In this document: positions 23,081 through 35,977 of the stretch, piece by piece | How the letters are laid out: each line of letters begins with the position of its first letter | Numbering within the stretch: position 1 is the first letter of the stretch | Source of the DNA: Scilla litardierei | Taxonomy: Eukaryota; Streptophyta; Magnoliopsida; Asparagales; Asparagaceae | Length of the DNA stretch: 64,000 nucleotides | Direction of reading: 5' to 3' | NCBI GenBank assembly: GCA_030789695.1 | Contig: CM061132.1 | Span: 163,395,442-163,459,441 of the forward strand | Notes under the pieces: generated by a model | What the model was told of the DNA's origin: nothing | Database searches by the model: none | The model's input: the letters and a program-made list of their open reading frames with translations, nothing else | Position numbers and translations under genes: made by a program

Positions 23081-24460
23081 TTGGATTCAGGCTGCTCAAG
23101 ACACATGACAGGGAACAGCGACAAGTTCCTTAGCCTCGTGAAGCAAGAAGGAGGAAGTGTTACATTAGGGGACAACGGCAAGTGCAAGGTAATGGGTAAA
23201 GGTATTGTTGGCAACAATACTTTTAAAATTTCTGACGTCCTCTGGGTGAAAATCTCAAACACAACCTCATCTCCATAAGCCAACTCTGTGACAAAGGTAT
23301 GAAAGTACTTTTTGATGAGAAAATTTGTAAAATTTATGACTCGGTCACAGGTAATACCCTCTTCATAGCCAATAGGAAAAATAATGTTTATACAATAATA
23401 ATTGAAGAAATGACAATTGCTAAATGTTTGATTGGCAGGGAGGAGGAGGCTATACTATGGCACCGGAGACTATCACATGCCAGCATGAAATTGCTACATA
23501 AGCTGGAGAATAAAAACCTGGTCCGAGGCTTGCCACATCAACAGTACGAGAATGGTAAGTTGTGTGTTGCATGCACAAAAGGTAAGCAAACTAGATCCAC
23601 TTTTACGGGAATTCGGGAAGTTACCACTTCACGAGTCCTAGAATTGATTCATATGGATTTGTTTGGGCCTACCGATGTTGCTAGCCTCAATGGAAAGAGA
23701 TTTTGTTTTGTTTTGATCGATGATTTTTCTAGATATACATGGGTTTACTTCTTAGCCAAGAAATCGGATTCCTTTGAAAATTTCCAAAAATTTTTGTAAT
23801 CAAGTTTCAAATGAGAAAAATCTTTCAATTATGAAAATTAGAAGTGATCACGGTGGTGAATTTGAAAACTCTGTTTTTGAAAACTTCTGTTTGGAAAAAG
23901 GGATCTTACATGAATTTTCTTCTCCTAGAACACCTCAACAAAACGGGGTGGTCGAAAGAAAAAATCGAACTTTAAAAGAGATGGCAAGAAGCATGCTTAA
24001 TGATTATTCTCTTCCTATGTATTTTTGGGCCGAAGCAGTGAATACAGCCTGCTATGTTTGCAACAGGGTTATGCTTAGACCTTTAATGAACAAAACATCC
24101 TATGAACTGTGGCATGGCAAGACTCCTAACATTTCATATTTCAGAGTATTTGGATGCAGGTGTTTCATTTTAAACACAGGAGATCAGCTGGGGACATTTG
24201 AATCCAAATCAGACGAAGGAGTGTTCGTAGGATATTCATCAAGGAGCAAAGCATACAGGATCTACAATAAACGAACCTTAACTGTTGTTGAGTCAATTAA
24301 TGTGAAATTTGATGAAGCTGAAATAGATCTTTTAAATTGCAGGGAAACTGAAGATGCAGACAAGGAAACTACAGAGCCTGAAAACATAGCTGAACCATCT
24401 GAAGGCCAAAAGGAAGCTGAACCAGAAGTAACACAAGGACATAGACTGGAAAGAGGAGAG
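23060..24460 (+). pseudogene. Copia protease and integrase, frameshifted
   Basis: The protease motif WYLDSGCSRHMTGN begins at about 23077. A one-base loss near 23246 breaks the frame. The next frame (from 23299) has the integrase HHCC finger (WHRRLSHASMKLLHKL; CVACTKGKQ) and the first two core acidic positions: Asp in HMDLFGP and Asp in RSDHGGEF. A one-base gain in a T run near 23797 separates them. The third acidic residue is in [11 protein letters not shown]. The integrase C-terminal [13 protein letters not shown] region follows. All catalytic residues are present across frames. Confidence 0.88.
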
Positions 24461-26115
24461 CTCAGGTTCAATCCACATCATCCACCTGAGCTGATCATGG
24501 GGACTCCTACGGAAGGTATACGCACTCGATCCACTTTCAATAACTTGTGTGCCTTATGCATTCATGGTGACCTTATTTCTGAAATTGAACCGAAGAACGT
24601 TGAAATCGCTTTAACTGATGAAAGTTGGGTTATGGCCATGCATGATGAGATTAATCAGTTTGATAGAAATAATGTTTGGACATTAGTGCCCCGACCTGAT
24701 AATTACCCAATTGTTGGCACTAAATGGATTTTCAAAAACAAACTTGATGAATCTGGAAATGTAATCAGAAATAAGGCAAGATTAGTGGCCAAAGGATATA
24801 ACCAGATTGAGGGAATTGATTGTGATGAAACTTTTGCACCCGTTGCTAGATTAGAAGCCATTAGAATATTACTGGCTTTTGCAAGTTTCAAAGGTTTTAA
24901 ATTGAAGCAAATGGATGTGAAAAGTGCATTTTTAAATGGTTATTTGAAAGAAGATGTTTTTGTTGAACAACCCCCTGGTTTTTGAAAGTCATAATTTTCC
25001 AAATCACGTTTACAAGTTGCAAAAGGCTTTGTATGGTCTGAAGCAAGCTCCCAGAGCTTGGTACGACCGTCTCAGTTCATATCTTTTGGAAAATAACTTT
25101 AAAAAGGGTAGTGCAGACAACACTTTGTTTATCTTGCATGAACAGGATCATTTTCTTATTGTTCAGATTTATGTGGACGATATTATTTACGGTGCTACTA
25201 ATGATCTTTTATGCCAAAAGTTTGAAAAGGTTATGCAGGATCAATTTGAGATGAGTCTGGTCGGAGAGTTGAAATACTTTTTGGGCTTTCAAGTAAGACA
25301 AACTGGAGATGGCATATATGTTTCCCAAACCAAGTACATAAAAGAACTGTTGAAGAAATTTGGGATGGAAAATGCAAAGCCAATGCGAACTCCAATGAGT
25401 CCGACGACGAAGCTTGAAAAGGATGACAAAGGTATAAATGTGGACCAAAAGCTTTATCGAGGTATGATTGGGTCCTTACTCTATTTAACTGCATCTAGAC
25501 CAGACATCATGTTTTCTGTCTGTTTGTGTGCACGATTTCAAGCCTGTCCAAAAGAATCACATTTGATAGCCATTAAGAGGATTTTTCGATATCTTATTCA
25601 CACTCCTACACTTGGACTATGGTATCCCTCTTGTGGTAATCTTAATTTGGTTGGCTATGCTGATGCTGATTATGCTGGTAGTATGATTGATAGAAAGAGC
25701 ACTAGTGGAACATGTTTTTATGCTAGGACATTCATTGGTTTCTTGGTCTAGTCGTAAGCAGAACAGTGTTGCTTTGTCCACTACTGAAGCTGAGTATATT
25801 GCCCTTGGCAGTTGCTGTGCCCAAGTACTTTGGATGATGCAAACCCTGTCTGACTACGGCTTGGATCTTAGAAAAGTTCCATTACGATGTGATAGTAAGA
25901 GTGCTATAGATCTTTCTAACAATCCTGTTCATCACTCTCGGACAAAACACATAGATGTAAGACATCATTTTCTTAGAGATCATTTGGCAAAAGAGGATGT
26001 ATCCATTGAATATATTTCTACTGATTCTCAGTTGGCAGATATCTTTACAAAACCTTTGCCAGAAGATCGTTTTTGTCGTCTACGTCTAGAACTGGGCATT
26101 ATTGATTATATTTAG
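24460..26115 (+). pseudogene. Copia reverse transcriptase and RNase H, frameshifted
   Basis: The RT begins around [18 protein letters not shown] (24627). It includes [36 protein letters not shown] and, after a one-base gain in a T run near 24984, ALYGLKQAPRAWYDRL and the catalytic IYVDDIIYG. RNase H has DADYAGS, then after a shift near 25735 LSTTEAEYIALGSC, LRCDSKSAIDL, HSRTKHIDVRHHFLRD and DIFTKPLPEDRF near the end. The stop is at 26113-26115. The domains are complete once single-base breaks are ignored. Confidence 0.9.
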
Positions 26116-27222
26116 AGTGAAAATATTATTTGGTGTGCTTTTATTGTTTTTGTGTGGTGTGCTACAAAAAGAAAAATAAAAAAAAATGAAAAAGAAAAAT
26201 AAAAAAAAATGAAAAAGAAAAATATAACAGAAAGGGAAAGTGAATTGTCTATCTCCTCCTTTTGCATTTTTTTTTTTTTCATCAGAAACAACTTTAAATG
26301 CAAAACATATGTCTTATGGATTTTGAATATTATATTCTTAACAATGCTTGCATTCAAAGACTACATGCTTAATTAGGTCATATTCATTAATGAGTAACTA
26401 ACGTTTTTCATCATTCAATCACACTTACACAGATCAATATGTTTTTTGATATGGATTTGAAATATTGAATAAGAAAAGTGGTTGTTGGTGGACTAATTTA
26501 TGTTTTAATGGGATATGATGTTTCAAGGCATGGGTAAAAAGAAAAGCTCTCATCAAAATATACGTGTATAAAAAGAATAGCAAGACGAGTGTCTTCAAAA
26601 TATATACACAGAGCTTCGTATGAAAAATGGATACGATCCATGTCCTTGATACTACCCTTGGACATCCAACTTATGCTATAAATGTCATTTTTTAGCGTTG
26701 GTGTTAAGTCCGTCAAGCACTGCCATTTCACATTTAAAAATCCTTCTCGGTCATGTTTGGAATTGGTAACTTGAACTCATATTACATGAGAAGGGGAAAC
26801 TCAATCTTTGATGTTCATATATTCAGTGGAAAAGATGGTTATGACAGGATGTCTTCCTTATTACCTCTCCATATGTACTAAACATTTGATCATCACACTT
26901 GAGCACGGAGATGAATTATGGTAGTTATGACTTAGTGATTATTGCTTATTTATTCATTGTGGTCAAACGATGTATTGCCTTTTGTTTTGGTTTATAATGT
27001 TCAATTTTCCATTCCTCATATGTTATTTCATACATTTTTTGATGAAAACAAAGGGGGAGAGAAATATTAAGATTGATCAGAGATAGGGGGAGCATGTCAA
27101 TAGGGGGAGCATGTCAATAGGGGGAGCATATCATTTTGCCATTCATGCTCATATTCATGCTTCACACACTCACACACTTCACACATTTTTGATGTAATCT
27201 TAATGTCCGGTTTGTTCTCATC
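26116..27222. other. Non-coding spacer between copia pol and 3' LTR
   Basis: About 1.1 kb, AT-rich, with simple A/T tracts near 26165-26275. No envelope-like frame of useful length was seen. Extra polypurine-like repeats lie near its end. Confidence 0.6.
27077..27133 (+). repeat. Triplicated AGGGGGAGCAT polypurine-like repeat
   Basis: Three tandem copies of about 19 bp, each with ATAGGGGGAGCAT. Further polypurine tracts occur at 27051 and 27223. Multiple tracts of this kind are known from SIRE-type elements. Confidence 0.75.
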
Positions 27223-27235
27223 AAAAGGGGGAGAT
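27223..27235 (+). other. Polypurine tract of the nested copia element
   Basis: AAAAGGGGGAGAT immediately before the LTR start TGTTGG at 27236. Confidence 0.88.
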
Positions 27236-28465
27236 TGTTGGAAACAGCATCCTACCCTATGTTTGATGATAACAAACCCTACTGAACTGTTCTAATCTGT
27301 TTGTTGAGTGTGTCACAGGTCCCTATAGTCATGATTGCTCAAGTTACATATGCACGTACTCAAGTACGTTGAAATACGGAGCTGAAACTTCATTTGGAAT
27401 TACACAAGCTGATCAAACGAGAGAGTATAGCTATGAAACTCTACCCTAGAGTTAATCATAGGCTATAAATAGCATGGGATTTTTCTCAGGATTTATGGAG
27501 ATTGTTTGAAGTCCAAATACGGGGAAATACGAGAAAATACTGAGTATACAAAGAAGAAACTTTTTCTACAAGTGGTGAAATGAGGTGAAACAATTCTCAC
27601 ATGTCAAAATGAAGCTCTGGGATTTTTGAGGAATTATTTCAGAATTTTTGGGATTTATTTGATGCTCAAATACGCAAGAATACAGTGAAAATACTCAGAA
27701 AATACGGCATACGGTACTGTGCATATATACGCTTCATCGCAGATTTAAATCCACGCTGACGTGGCATCATCCAGGCCGTTCGTTCCGCATCCAACGGCAT
27801 CACGCAGCTTGGCGACGTGGCTCGCTTACAACCGCCAGATCTTCATCCAACGGTCACCAACCGATCGGACCCAGTCGCAAAAGGCGGGCTGAATGCGTCG
27901 ACTCCGTGTCGACGTGGCGCCATCTTAGCCGTCCACGCGGAGATCCGACGGCTACCGACAGTGCGGGTCCGGGTCAGCGGAGGCGGGCGCCGACGCACGA
28001 ATATTGACGGACACGTGCGTGCCGACGTTGAATCCCGCTTGATCCAACGGCCAGAAACGCTGCCGGACATCGGATTTTAGATCCGAACCCGTTAAGCGAA
28101 TTTAAAACGTGATTTTGAGCGGATCGGGTTCGTTGGAACAGTAACTCAAACCCGTTAACTCAATTCTATATAAAGCCATGCACACTCTTCACTATTTCAT
28201 CAATAAGTGGAGTTCTAGAGATCCAAATTGAGTTCCGCAAGAAGCGTTGCGACCGTGACTTCATCCCCGACGCAGTGACAGCAAGTTGAGCAGCTAGTTC
28301 CTCCTGTGCAGCAAATGAGATCATTTTGAGTGAGGAACTTCTACCGACTACTTCCACGGGGACAGCGACTACTTCTTCTACAGACATCCGATCAACATTC
28401 CGTAAGAAGCGTTGCGAAGCTACTGACGTGCTGAAAGACGATAACCAGAGAGATCTTCACAAATG
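27236..28465 (+). repeat. Truncated 3' LTR of the nested copia element
   Basis: It matches the first 1229 bp of the 5' LTR, then stops at CACAAATG. The last 430 bp of the LTR are missing. The differences seen are small insertions or deletions (for example T6 versus T5 near 20600, GTGGCG versus GTGCG near 21054); no substitutions were noticed. Confidence 0.92.
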
Positions 28466-28546
28466 AGCTATCTGAACGCCTTTTCCAGCGGCGTTGCATG
28501 CGGCCATTGCTGAGCTCAAGCTTCCTGGCTTTGATTTCCTGATAGG
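28466..28546 (+). repeat. Right copy of the 81-bp duplication
   Basis: It repeats 20194-20274 with one substitution (GCCATTGC for GCCATCGC) and continues into the PIF element sequence CTCTGAAGG. Confidence 0.92.
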
Positions 28547-29977
28547 CTCTGAAGGAGGGGGTGTGCCTAGCTTGTTGGGTTCGTCGGTGAAGCTCAGAGC
28601 AAAACCCTACCTCGGTCGTCAGGATCTCTCTCTAATTTTGGGAATTTATCTCAGAGGTATAATCTTTTGCCCTCTATAAATTTTATTGCTGATGTGCTGA
28701 ATCTATGGTTTAAATGGCCTATGAGGGTGGTGTTGGTTTGCTGGGCATGATGGATTGCAGCAATTTCTGAGAATATTGGGATTGTGTTTGTTGTTGGTTG
28801 TTGGTTTGTTGTTGGGATTTCGTAGAAAATTGCGGCAATTTCAGATTGCAGATGGTTGTTGTTGGTTTGCTTGCGGCTATTTCATATAATCTTGGGACGC
28901 AATTTTCCGATTGCGGCTAGTGTGTACAATTTATTATATTTGTGACTGCAGAAAATTGTGCAATCTAAAATGTGCCCAATGATGGAAAAAAATTGATGAT
29001 TGAAAGACGGGAATTATGATTACAGACCTACACGTAGGAAGGCTTGCTACGATGGTTCGCTTTAAGCCCCATGATGACGTTTACAATGTTGGGCCATTTT
29101 AAAATTAGGGTTTGTATCAATTTAAAAACAAATGTGATTGTGATGATATGTTATGTGATGTCCACGGAGACGTGTTTAAATTTTTTTGTGTTCATGGCTC
29201 ATCAATGCAATTTGGGATTTAATTACGCTATTACAGTGTCAGTTTATCAGATTATTGGATTTGATTCCATGAAGGTTTTTGGGATATTGGTGTTGGTATT
29301 TTTGGCTCATTTTATAACATGGTTGGGACATTCATCCAAGCTTAGGGAAGCGGTTTTGGGATTTTATGTCCATGGTGACTTGTTTATGATTTTTTACTTC
29401 ATGACATCTTGTTGAATTTGGGTTTTTTTATGCTATTATAGGGTCTGTGTAGCATATTATCGGACCTCGTCTTCGTTGTGGTTTGTGGGATTTAGATGTT
29501 GGTATTTTTGGCTCGTTTTATAACATGGTCCTGCCATTCATCCAAGCTTAGTGAAGCGGTTTTGGGAGTTTATGTCCATGGTGACATGGTGATGTTTATG
29601 ATTTTTTACTTCATGTCAACTTGTTGAATTTGGGGGGTTTTTTGATGCTATCATAGGGTCTGTGTCGCATATTATAGGACCTCATCTCCGTGGTGGTTTT
29701 TGGGATTTTGATGTTGGTAATTTCGGCTCGTTTTATACTATGTTTGGTGCATGGTTACTGCTTTTTGTTTTTTTGTGAATGGGAACTTGTTGAATTTTTG
29801 GGGCTTGTCTCATTGTTTCATTTATGGGGTGAAAAGGATAGAGCAACGGCAAAGCAACCACGTGTTTCCCTATGAGTACACAGTAAATCTGAGGGCAAAA
29901 CATTTTGATATGCACAATTTTCTGTGAAATGTGTTCCTCATATGTAGCATGGTAGGTATATAATTAACAGTAAATAT
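28547..29977. other. PIF element 5' non-coding region
   Basis: Sequence between the left subterminal region and the transposase gene. It is rich in GTTGTTGG/TTTGG motifs at 28720-28900 and contains a three-copy tandem repeat (29270-29850). It probably holds transposase promoter or leader sequence. Confidence 0.55.
29270..29850 (+). repeat. About 210-bp tandem repeat, three degenerate copies
   Basis: The marker GGCTCRTTTTAT recurs at 29304, 29510 and 29725 (spacing 206 and 215). It is preceded each time by GGGAT-TT-G-TGTTGGTA. The first two copies are closely similar including CATTCATCCAAGCTTAG; the third is shorter. Confidence 0.8.
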
Positions 29978-31422
29978 ATGTGTTATTCAATTAAGGGTGA
30001 CATGGATACACAAGGAGACCATTCGGGTTGTGAGTTATGTACCGCCGCCGCAGCTGCAATAACGTTTGTCGTACTAGCCTTACAATTGCACAATTCCGCT
30101 AGGCCCGACCCTATACCCAGAGAGCCCTCAGCTATGCGGGATCTGCATAGGAAATCCCACATGCGGAGAATTTTGTGGGGGTCGGAAAGTAGTTGTTTGC
30201 ACTACCTACGAATGCGCAGACATGCTTTCATGAATCTTGCAGCATTAATGCGCCAGCGTGATCTTCTCAAGGACACTATTCATGTATCCGTAGAGGAGCA
30301 GGTGGCCATGTTCCTTCATATGGTAGGGCACAAGTCAAAGAATAGAGTAATGCAAGTGGATTTCATAAGGGGAGGGGGGACAGTTAGCCGTTATTTTAAC
30401 AAAGTGATGGCGGGACTGTGTGCACTTAGGGATATGTTCGTGAAGCAAGCTCCGAATGAGACGCCGCCGGAGATACTTAATAATCCAAATTGGTTCCCAT
30501 ATTTTAAGGTACGTGTGAGTATATGTATATGTGGCAGTATAATAAGGATCGCTTTTGGTGCTGCACATTGTTCACATTTAATTTGTTGTAGGACTGCATC
30601 GGGCTCATTGATGGGACGCACATAGACGCCACGCTACCAGCAAGGCTCGTACCCCGGTTTAGAGGGCGAAAGGGGGTGACGCAGAATGTGCTTGCAGCTG
30701 TTACCCCAAACAAAAGATTCACATACGTACTGGCTGGGTGGGAAGGATCCGCAAATGATTTTACGGTCCTGAAAGATGCATTGTCTTTACCCCCCCACTG
30801 GGGCTGCGAGTGTATGAAGGTAATATATTAAAATTAACATATAAATAAGTTTTACGTATCTCAGAAAGCGTCTGAACAGAAAACTGGTTGCCTTTGTATG
30901 CATGTAGGTAAATATTACCTTTGCGATGCTGGATATACGACAATGCCAGGATTCATAGCGCCGTACAGAGGAGTTAGATACCATTTGAAGGACCATACTG
31001 ATCGGGTTCCTCGAAATCGACGAGAGCTATTCAACCTGCGCCATTCTACATTAAGATCAAAGATCGAGTCCACTTTTGGTATCCTAAAGAACAAGTTTAA
31101 AATATTGACATCCAAACATCACTACCCATTCAAGAGCCAGGTCGCTACCGTACTATCGTGCACTGTTTTGCATAATTACATCCAGATTGCAGATCCTCAT
31201 GACCCCCAACTATATGAAGAAGATGATGGGGTGGAGGAGGAAGTAGAGGGTATCGATGAGAGAGATGACGATGTTATTGATGTATCCCAACAGGGGACCG
31301 TTCGTGAACAAACCGAACAACGGGATCAGTGGAAAATGCGCAGGGAGAAGATAGCTTGGGATATGTGGGTGGACTACTGTAACATAAACAATAACGGGAA
31401 CACAGTAGAGCATGGCCTATGA
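29978..31422 (+). CDS. PIF/Harbinger transposase (DDE), three exons
   Basis: Exons 29978-30508, 30592 to about 30819, and about 30908-31422. The ATG at 30002 is an alternative start. Exon 1 has the N-terminal region (LRMRRHAFMNLAALM, SVEEQVAMFLHMVGH, GGTVSRYFNKVM). Exon 2 has the first catalytic Asp in DCIGLIDGTHIDA and the second in AGWEGSANDFTVLKDA. Exon 3 has KYYLCDAGYTTMPGFIAPYRG, ELFNLRHSTLR and the catalytic Glu in IESTFGILKNKF, followed by an acidic tail. All three DDE residues are seen. The exon 2/3 join is uncertain: donor AAG/GTAATA at 30819 leaves the frame off by one, while GTATGA at 30812 keeps it. The protein would cut the element at its TIRs together with the Myb/SANT partner. 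Confidence 0.85.
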
Positions 31423-33048
31423 GGGGGTCGTTCTATTTGCCTAGTCTGAACATTGTGTCAATGTTCATTTCTTATTGCATGACGTTCGGTGTGTTTATGA
31501 TGACAAAATTTTCATACTTTGGCTGATCATTTTAATCATTTAAATTTCTGTATTATCTCTGCAAATACGTTATCATGTCAATGATGTTTACTGACAACTT
31601 ATGAGTTTTAATAACAATTAGATTGATGATGTAGGGATGGATGGATCTAAAAAATCAGGGCATGGGGGCGAGCCCTCCCCGGATGGGAGTGATCCAATGC
31701 ATCATTTATATGAAAATCTATATGGGACACAACGTGGAGATGCCGAGAGGAGGGTGGAACCCCTTCTCAACCGTCTAATTCCCATGCGGGTTCCACTTAA
31801 CCCCTACCAAATGCTTGGATACCAATCTGGTGGGCATGGACTGCCATATCAACCTTATGGAAATTACACATTGCCAATGCAAATGCCCTTGTCTCCTCCA
31901 ATGCAAATGTCCATGTCTCCTCCAATGCAAATGCCCATGTCTCCTCCATTGCAAATGCCCATGACTATGCCCTCACATAGTGGCCATGGGTATATGCATA
32001 TGCTACAAGGGGGAGAAATACCCAATTTCAGACCCACCTCCTCGCACATTGCATGCGCGATGCCCTCGCCAAAAAGTGGAAATGAAAGAACTCCCGGCAG
32101 TGACTCCTCGAGGAAGTCGAGCCGGCGTAGTGATGAAGCCGAGGGGTCTGTATCAAGTCCAAGCAAAAAGCTGAAGCAGCCTGCCTCTTCTTCACAACAT
32201 AACAAGATTTGGAAGCCCGAGCACGATGCCACCCTTATTCCATTGCTAGCAGAACTCGCACGACAGGGCCTTACGGTCGATAAGACCTTTAAATGGGCCG
32301 CCTTCAATGCCGTGGCAGCTGCAATCAATAAATCTCATGGGACGTCCTTCACAAGTGGTAATGTGAGAAACCACATGAAATCATTGAAGACGCGTCTCAA
32401 GGATGTGTACGATTGCATGGAAATTAGCGGGGCGGGCTGGGATGTTGATAATAAGATTATTCAGCTGGAGCCAGAAATTTATGACACGTGGACGGCGGTA
32501 AATACGTCTACCTTCTACATAGGCTAGGTGCTAGTACATAACTTATAGATATGAAGTGTATATTCATATATGCTTTGCTAATCGTTCAGGCAAACCCTCG
32601 CAAGCGTGCATATGTGAACCATCCACTGCCATGGTTTGATGATCTCGTTGTCATCATCGGGGATGACGCAGCACGTGGGGATATGTCATGTTCCTTGTAC
32701 AATAGCTTTGCTGGCCCATTCTCTGGAGGGGAAGGTGAGCCCGTCACGCCGGATCCTACACATATACGTACTCCACCCCACCATGTCCCTGAGGACATAC
32801 CCACACAGGCGTCGACAGGAGAGTGTCCATATGGGGGGCCAAGAAATGCTACCCCACCATCGCTGGGGAAGAAGAAACAGCGGCGTCGCGCTGTGAAGGA
32901 AGACCATGATGTAATGCGGGATATTGCCTGCAACGTGAAAGAGGTCGCTGAGGCTATTAGGAGTGCACACTCCCAGCCCCACTGGACTGAAACTCTTGCA
33001 CATGGTGTGTACGCGTTTACGGAGTACCCTCACCACCTCCTGTTGAAG

Positions 33049-33073
33049 TTGTATAAAGATCTTAGCATGAATG
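33049..33073 (+). repeat. Left copy of the 25-bp duplication flanking the lone LTR
   Basis: From TTGTATAAAG to GCATGAATG. It is identical to 35978-36002. Confidence 0.9.
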
Positions 33074-35977
33074 TGTAACGGCCTGTATTTTTTCAAACAC
33101 TTCAAATACGTACTCAACGAATTTTTATTCTAAATCTTCTTTATAATGGTTAGTTAGGAGTTGTATATCAAAACTGATTTCAAAAATTCTTTTAAAAATA
33201 TTTTAGAGCACTAGACTTATTATATTGTATTTCAGCAATTTCAGATTTCCGCAAATGCCCAAAACATTCCTGTTAAAATTCATCTTCCAAAATTACCGTT
33301 TTGATTCAACGAATTTATTTTCTATTCAAACGTATTCAAAACGTTTTCAAACTTCTACAGTAACATTCTATTATCATTTAGGGCTCCCCACATTAATTTC
33401 AGAATTTTCGGATATCGTTTCAGCCTAGAACCCGCAAACCCGCTTCCTAAACGTGTTGGCCAAAAACCTGTACTTCCGTAGCCCAAATCCCAAAACGGAT
33501 CTTGTATTCGCGATCCTCGCATCGATACGATCCCGTGGGTATGTTTTCGTAATTTTTCGGAGTCGTTTGTGAAAACGTGTCTGTATTTCACCACTTTGCT
33601 AATTACATTCACTAATGACTATTCACATTTACTAATCACTTTTTATCTGAGTTACTTTACCTCCCCTAATTAATTTTTAACCCAACCGACTTGTTGGTTG
33701 GATCTGAATTCATTCAGATCCAACACCCACCAATCCCATTATTTTTCTTGTCCACCATTAATCACAAGTTTGCCACTTATTAACCCTATTTAAAAACCCC
33801 CGTTCCTCTTTGTTATAATCACACAGTAACACTATTTCTATCTCTTTCCCCCGATAATTTTCGAACCCAGGCGCTGCACGTTTTTGCGCTCTCTCAATCA
33901 GCCTATCTCTCCTCTATTGCAAATAACCCAGGCACCCTCTCTCATTCATCTCTCTCAGCCTTCTTTCTCTCTCTCTCCTTCTATTCTTCGTTCAAAACCC
34001 AAAACCCCTCTCCGCCGTTCACAGCCTGCACGAAGACGCCGAGACCGCCGCCCGCTCGCGCTGCTCCGCCGTGCCCCGCCGCGGCATCGACCCCCGAGCA
34101 GCGGCGACCTCCGCCCCGAGCCCCCGGTCTCCGCCTCCGCCCGCCGAATGCGACGCCCCTCGCCCCGCTCCCTCGCCGGAGACCCCGACCCCCTCGAGCT
34201 CGCCGTCGACCGCCGCTCCCCCGCCACCGCCGCCTCTACGAGTCGCCGCCGCCGCTTCGCCGTCGCCCCTCCCCCCGAGTCACCTCCTCTCCGCCGCCGA
34301 CCCACTCGCCCACCGCCGCCGCGAGAAAAGCCCCCCTCCGGCGTTCGAACACGGAGCAGCGAAGGTGATATCGATGGCAAAATTGTAAATACGGAAATAA
34401 TTTTCGTATTTCGTATTTTAAGTAATTATTAAGTCGGGTTAAATGGTTTTAAAATCCATAACTTAAAATACAGGACCCAGAAAAATGTGGGGATAGCTCC
34501 AGAAAATCCGAAACGATATTTCGGATCCAATGGCGCTAGTCTCACTGCGAGCAGACGCCTACTTTTTCCAGAATAAAATTTTAAACCTAAATATTAAATA
34601 GGTATAATTCATTCTAAAAATCGTAACTCGCTGTTTTCACTCACAATTATACGTGAGAAAATTATATGTGAAAGTAAACTTCGAGACGGTCATTTTGACT
34701 GTTCATTCGAGTAATTCCGACTAGGATTGCTCCCGGAACAATTTACGGAAGATACGTGCCACTTAAATAAATTGGGGTTTTAAGCTAGTTTTGAGTTTCT
34801 AAAAATTATAAAAATTACTATAGACTTCAGAAAAATATTCCCTCTTGCAGTAAAACTATTTTTAATATATATAGTCTATATAAAAATTTAGGACCCTTTT
34901 CATCGCCGTTTTAACCAGTTTTAAAATCAGACACTCAACTTAAATAAATAAGAAAATAGGGTATTCTCTAACTAGTTATCTCTTGTGTTTACAGGTAGCA
35001 AATCTCGTGCATCGACACTAGATCCAGTCCTGGATCACTACCACCACCTCGAAGATAGTAAGTCACAGTAAATTCTACCCTTAGAAATATAGATAGTGTA
35101 CTCGTATGAACATAGGACTTGACACCTAGTTTCGGAACAGTTATTGACCTGAACAGATTATTAACATTGCTTGACAGAAAGATTGTAATTGGAAATGTAA
35201 GAACAGTAAATGACTGGTAAAATTGCAGAGTACGGTAACCTGCACAGACACTGGGTTTTGGGGTAACTTATAATAGCGAGGGTGCGGGAGCGACTAGTCC
35301 AGCCTTTGTTGTCACCGTGCGGGTTCTAGCAACCCATAACAGTGCCGGTGACAACCATCACAGATCACAGTTCACAGTTCACAGATTATTGCATAGTATT
35401 CATAGTATTCATAGCATAGTTCGCCCGGGTAGCACCCGTGGTAAGAGGTGGCCTCTTGGTTGCTCATTGCACCCCGCATTATAAGTCACGAACTAGGCTA
35501 TGCACAGTTTCTCTCATTATTGCTTTGGTCATGGTTATTCTTGTACGTTACTTGCTCGGTCACCTTTACTTTACCTGTCACCCTTGCATGCTTGACTAGA
35601 TGTACTTTACTTATCGCACCTGCATGCTTGTATGTCCCTACTTTACTTTCCGCACTTGTTTACTATAGACTGCTCCATATTTGTGCACTCCTCTTTTTCT
35701 ATCGCTAGAATTGTTGTGACTTACCTTCGGTTCCATTTATGGCACCGGCAGACGAAGACTTGATCGAGGAGATTGCCCCAGAGTTCGTGGAGCCTACATT
35801 GACCCAGAGACGGCAGAGTTTTAGTTACTTTTCTGTTGGTGTGTGTGTTGCACAGTGTATTTCCTTTTCCGCATTTCCTTTCAGTACTTCCTTCATGTAT
35901 TTGTGAGAGAGAGAGAGTGCTGGTTGTTGTTGTACTTTAAATTGGACTGTAATAATGACTGTACGCTGGTTTGAGTA
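33074..35977 (+). mobile_element. Long lone LTR (Tekay/Del-like gypsy?), 3' end clipped
   Basis: The insert of about 2.9 kb begins TGTAACGGCC directly after the Myb/SANT codon for Asn and ends ...TTTGAGTA without a CA terminus. No pol domain is present. A TATTTAAA box lies near 33789, followed by CT-rich leader sequence and a GC-rich Pro/Arg-type tract (33990-34370). The 3' part resembles the end of long gypsy LTRs (GTAATAATGACTGTACGC). I take it as a lone LTR missing its last bases. The Tekay/Del assignment is from length and style only. Confidence 0.65.

Larger units (their letters stand above)
20275..28465 (+). mobile_element. SIRE/Maximus-like Ty1/copia retrotransposon nested in the PIF element
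   Basis: A full 5' LTR (20275-21933), primer-binding site (21936-21950), gag-pol region (21980-26115), 1.1 kb non-coding spacer, polypurine tract (27223-27235) and 3'-truncated right LTR (27236-28465) follow in order. Gene order integrase then RT-RNase H is copia. The long LTR, long spacer after pol and multiple AGGGGGAG tracts are features of the SIRE/Maximus lineage (lineage is inference). The shared LTR part differs only by a few small indels, so the insertion is recent. The gag-pol frame is broken by about seven single-base shifts. The flanking duplication is 81 bp instead of 5 bp. Confidence 0.92.

Noticed and set aside
33884..34432. Long Pro/Arg-rich frame (182 codons) and antisense counterparts
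   Set aside because: It comes from a GC-rich leader tract of the lone LTR. Several frames are open at once, and there are no domains.
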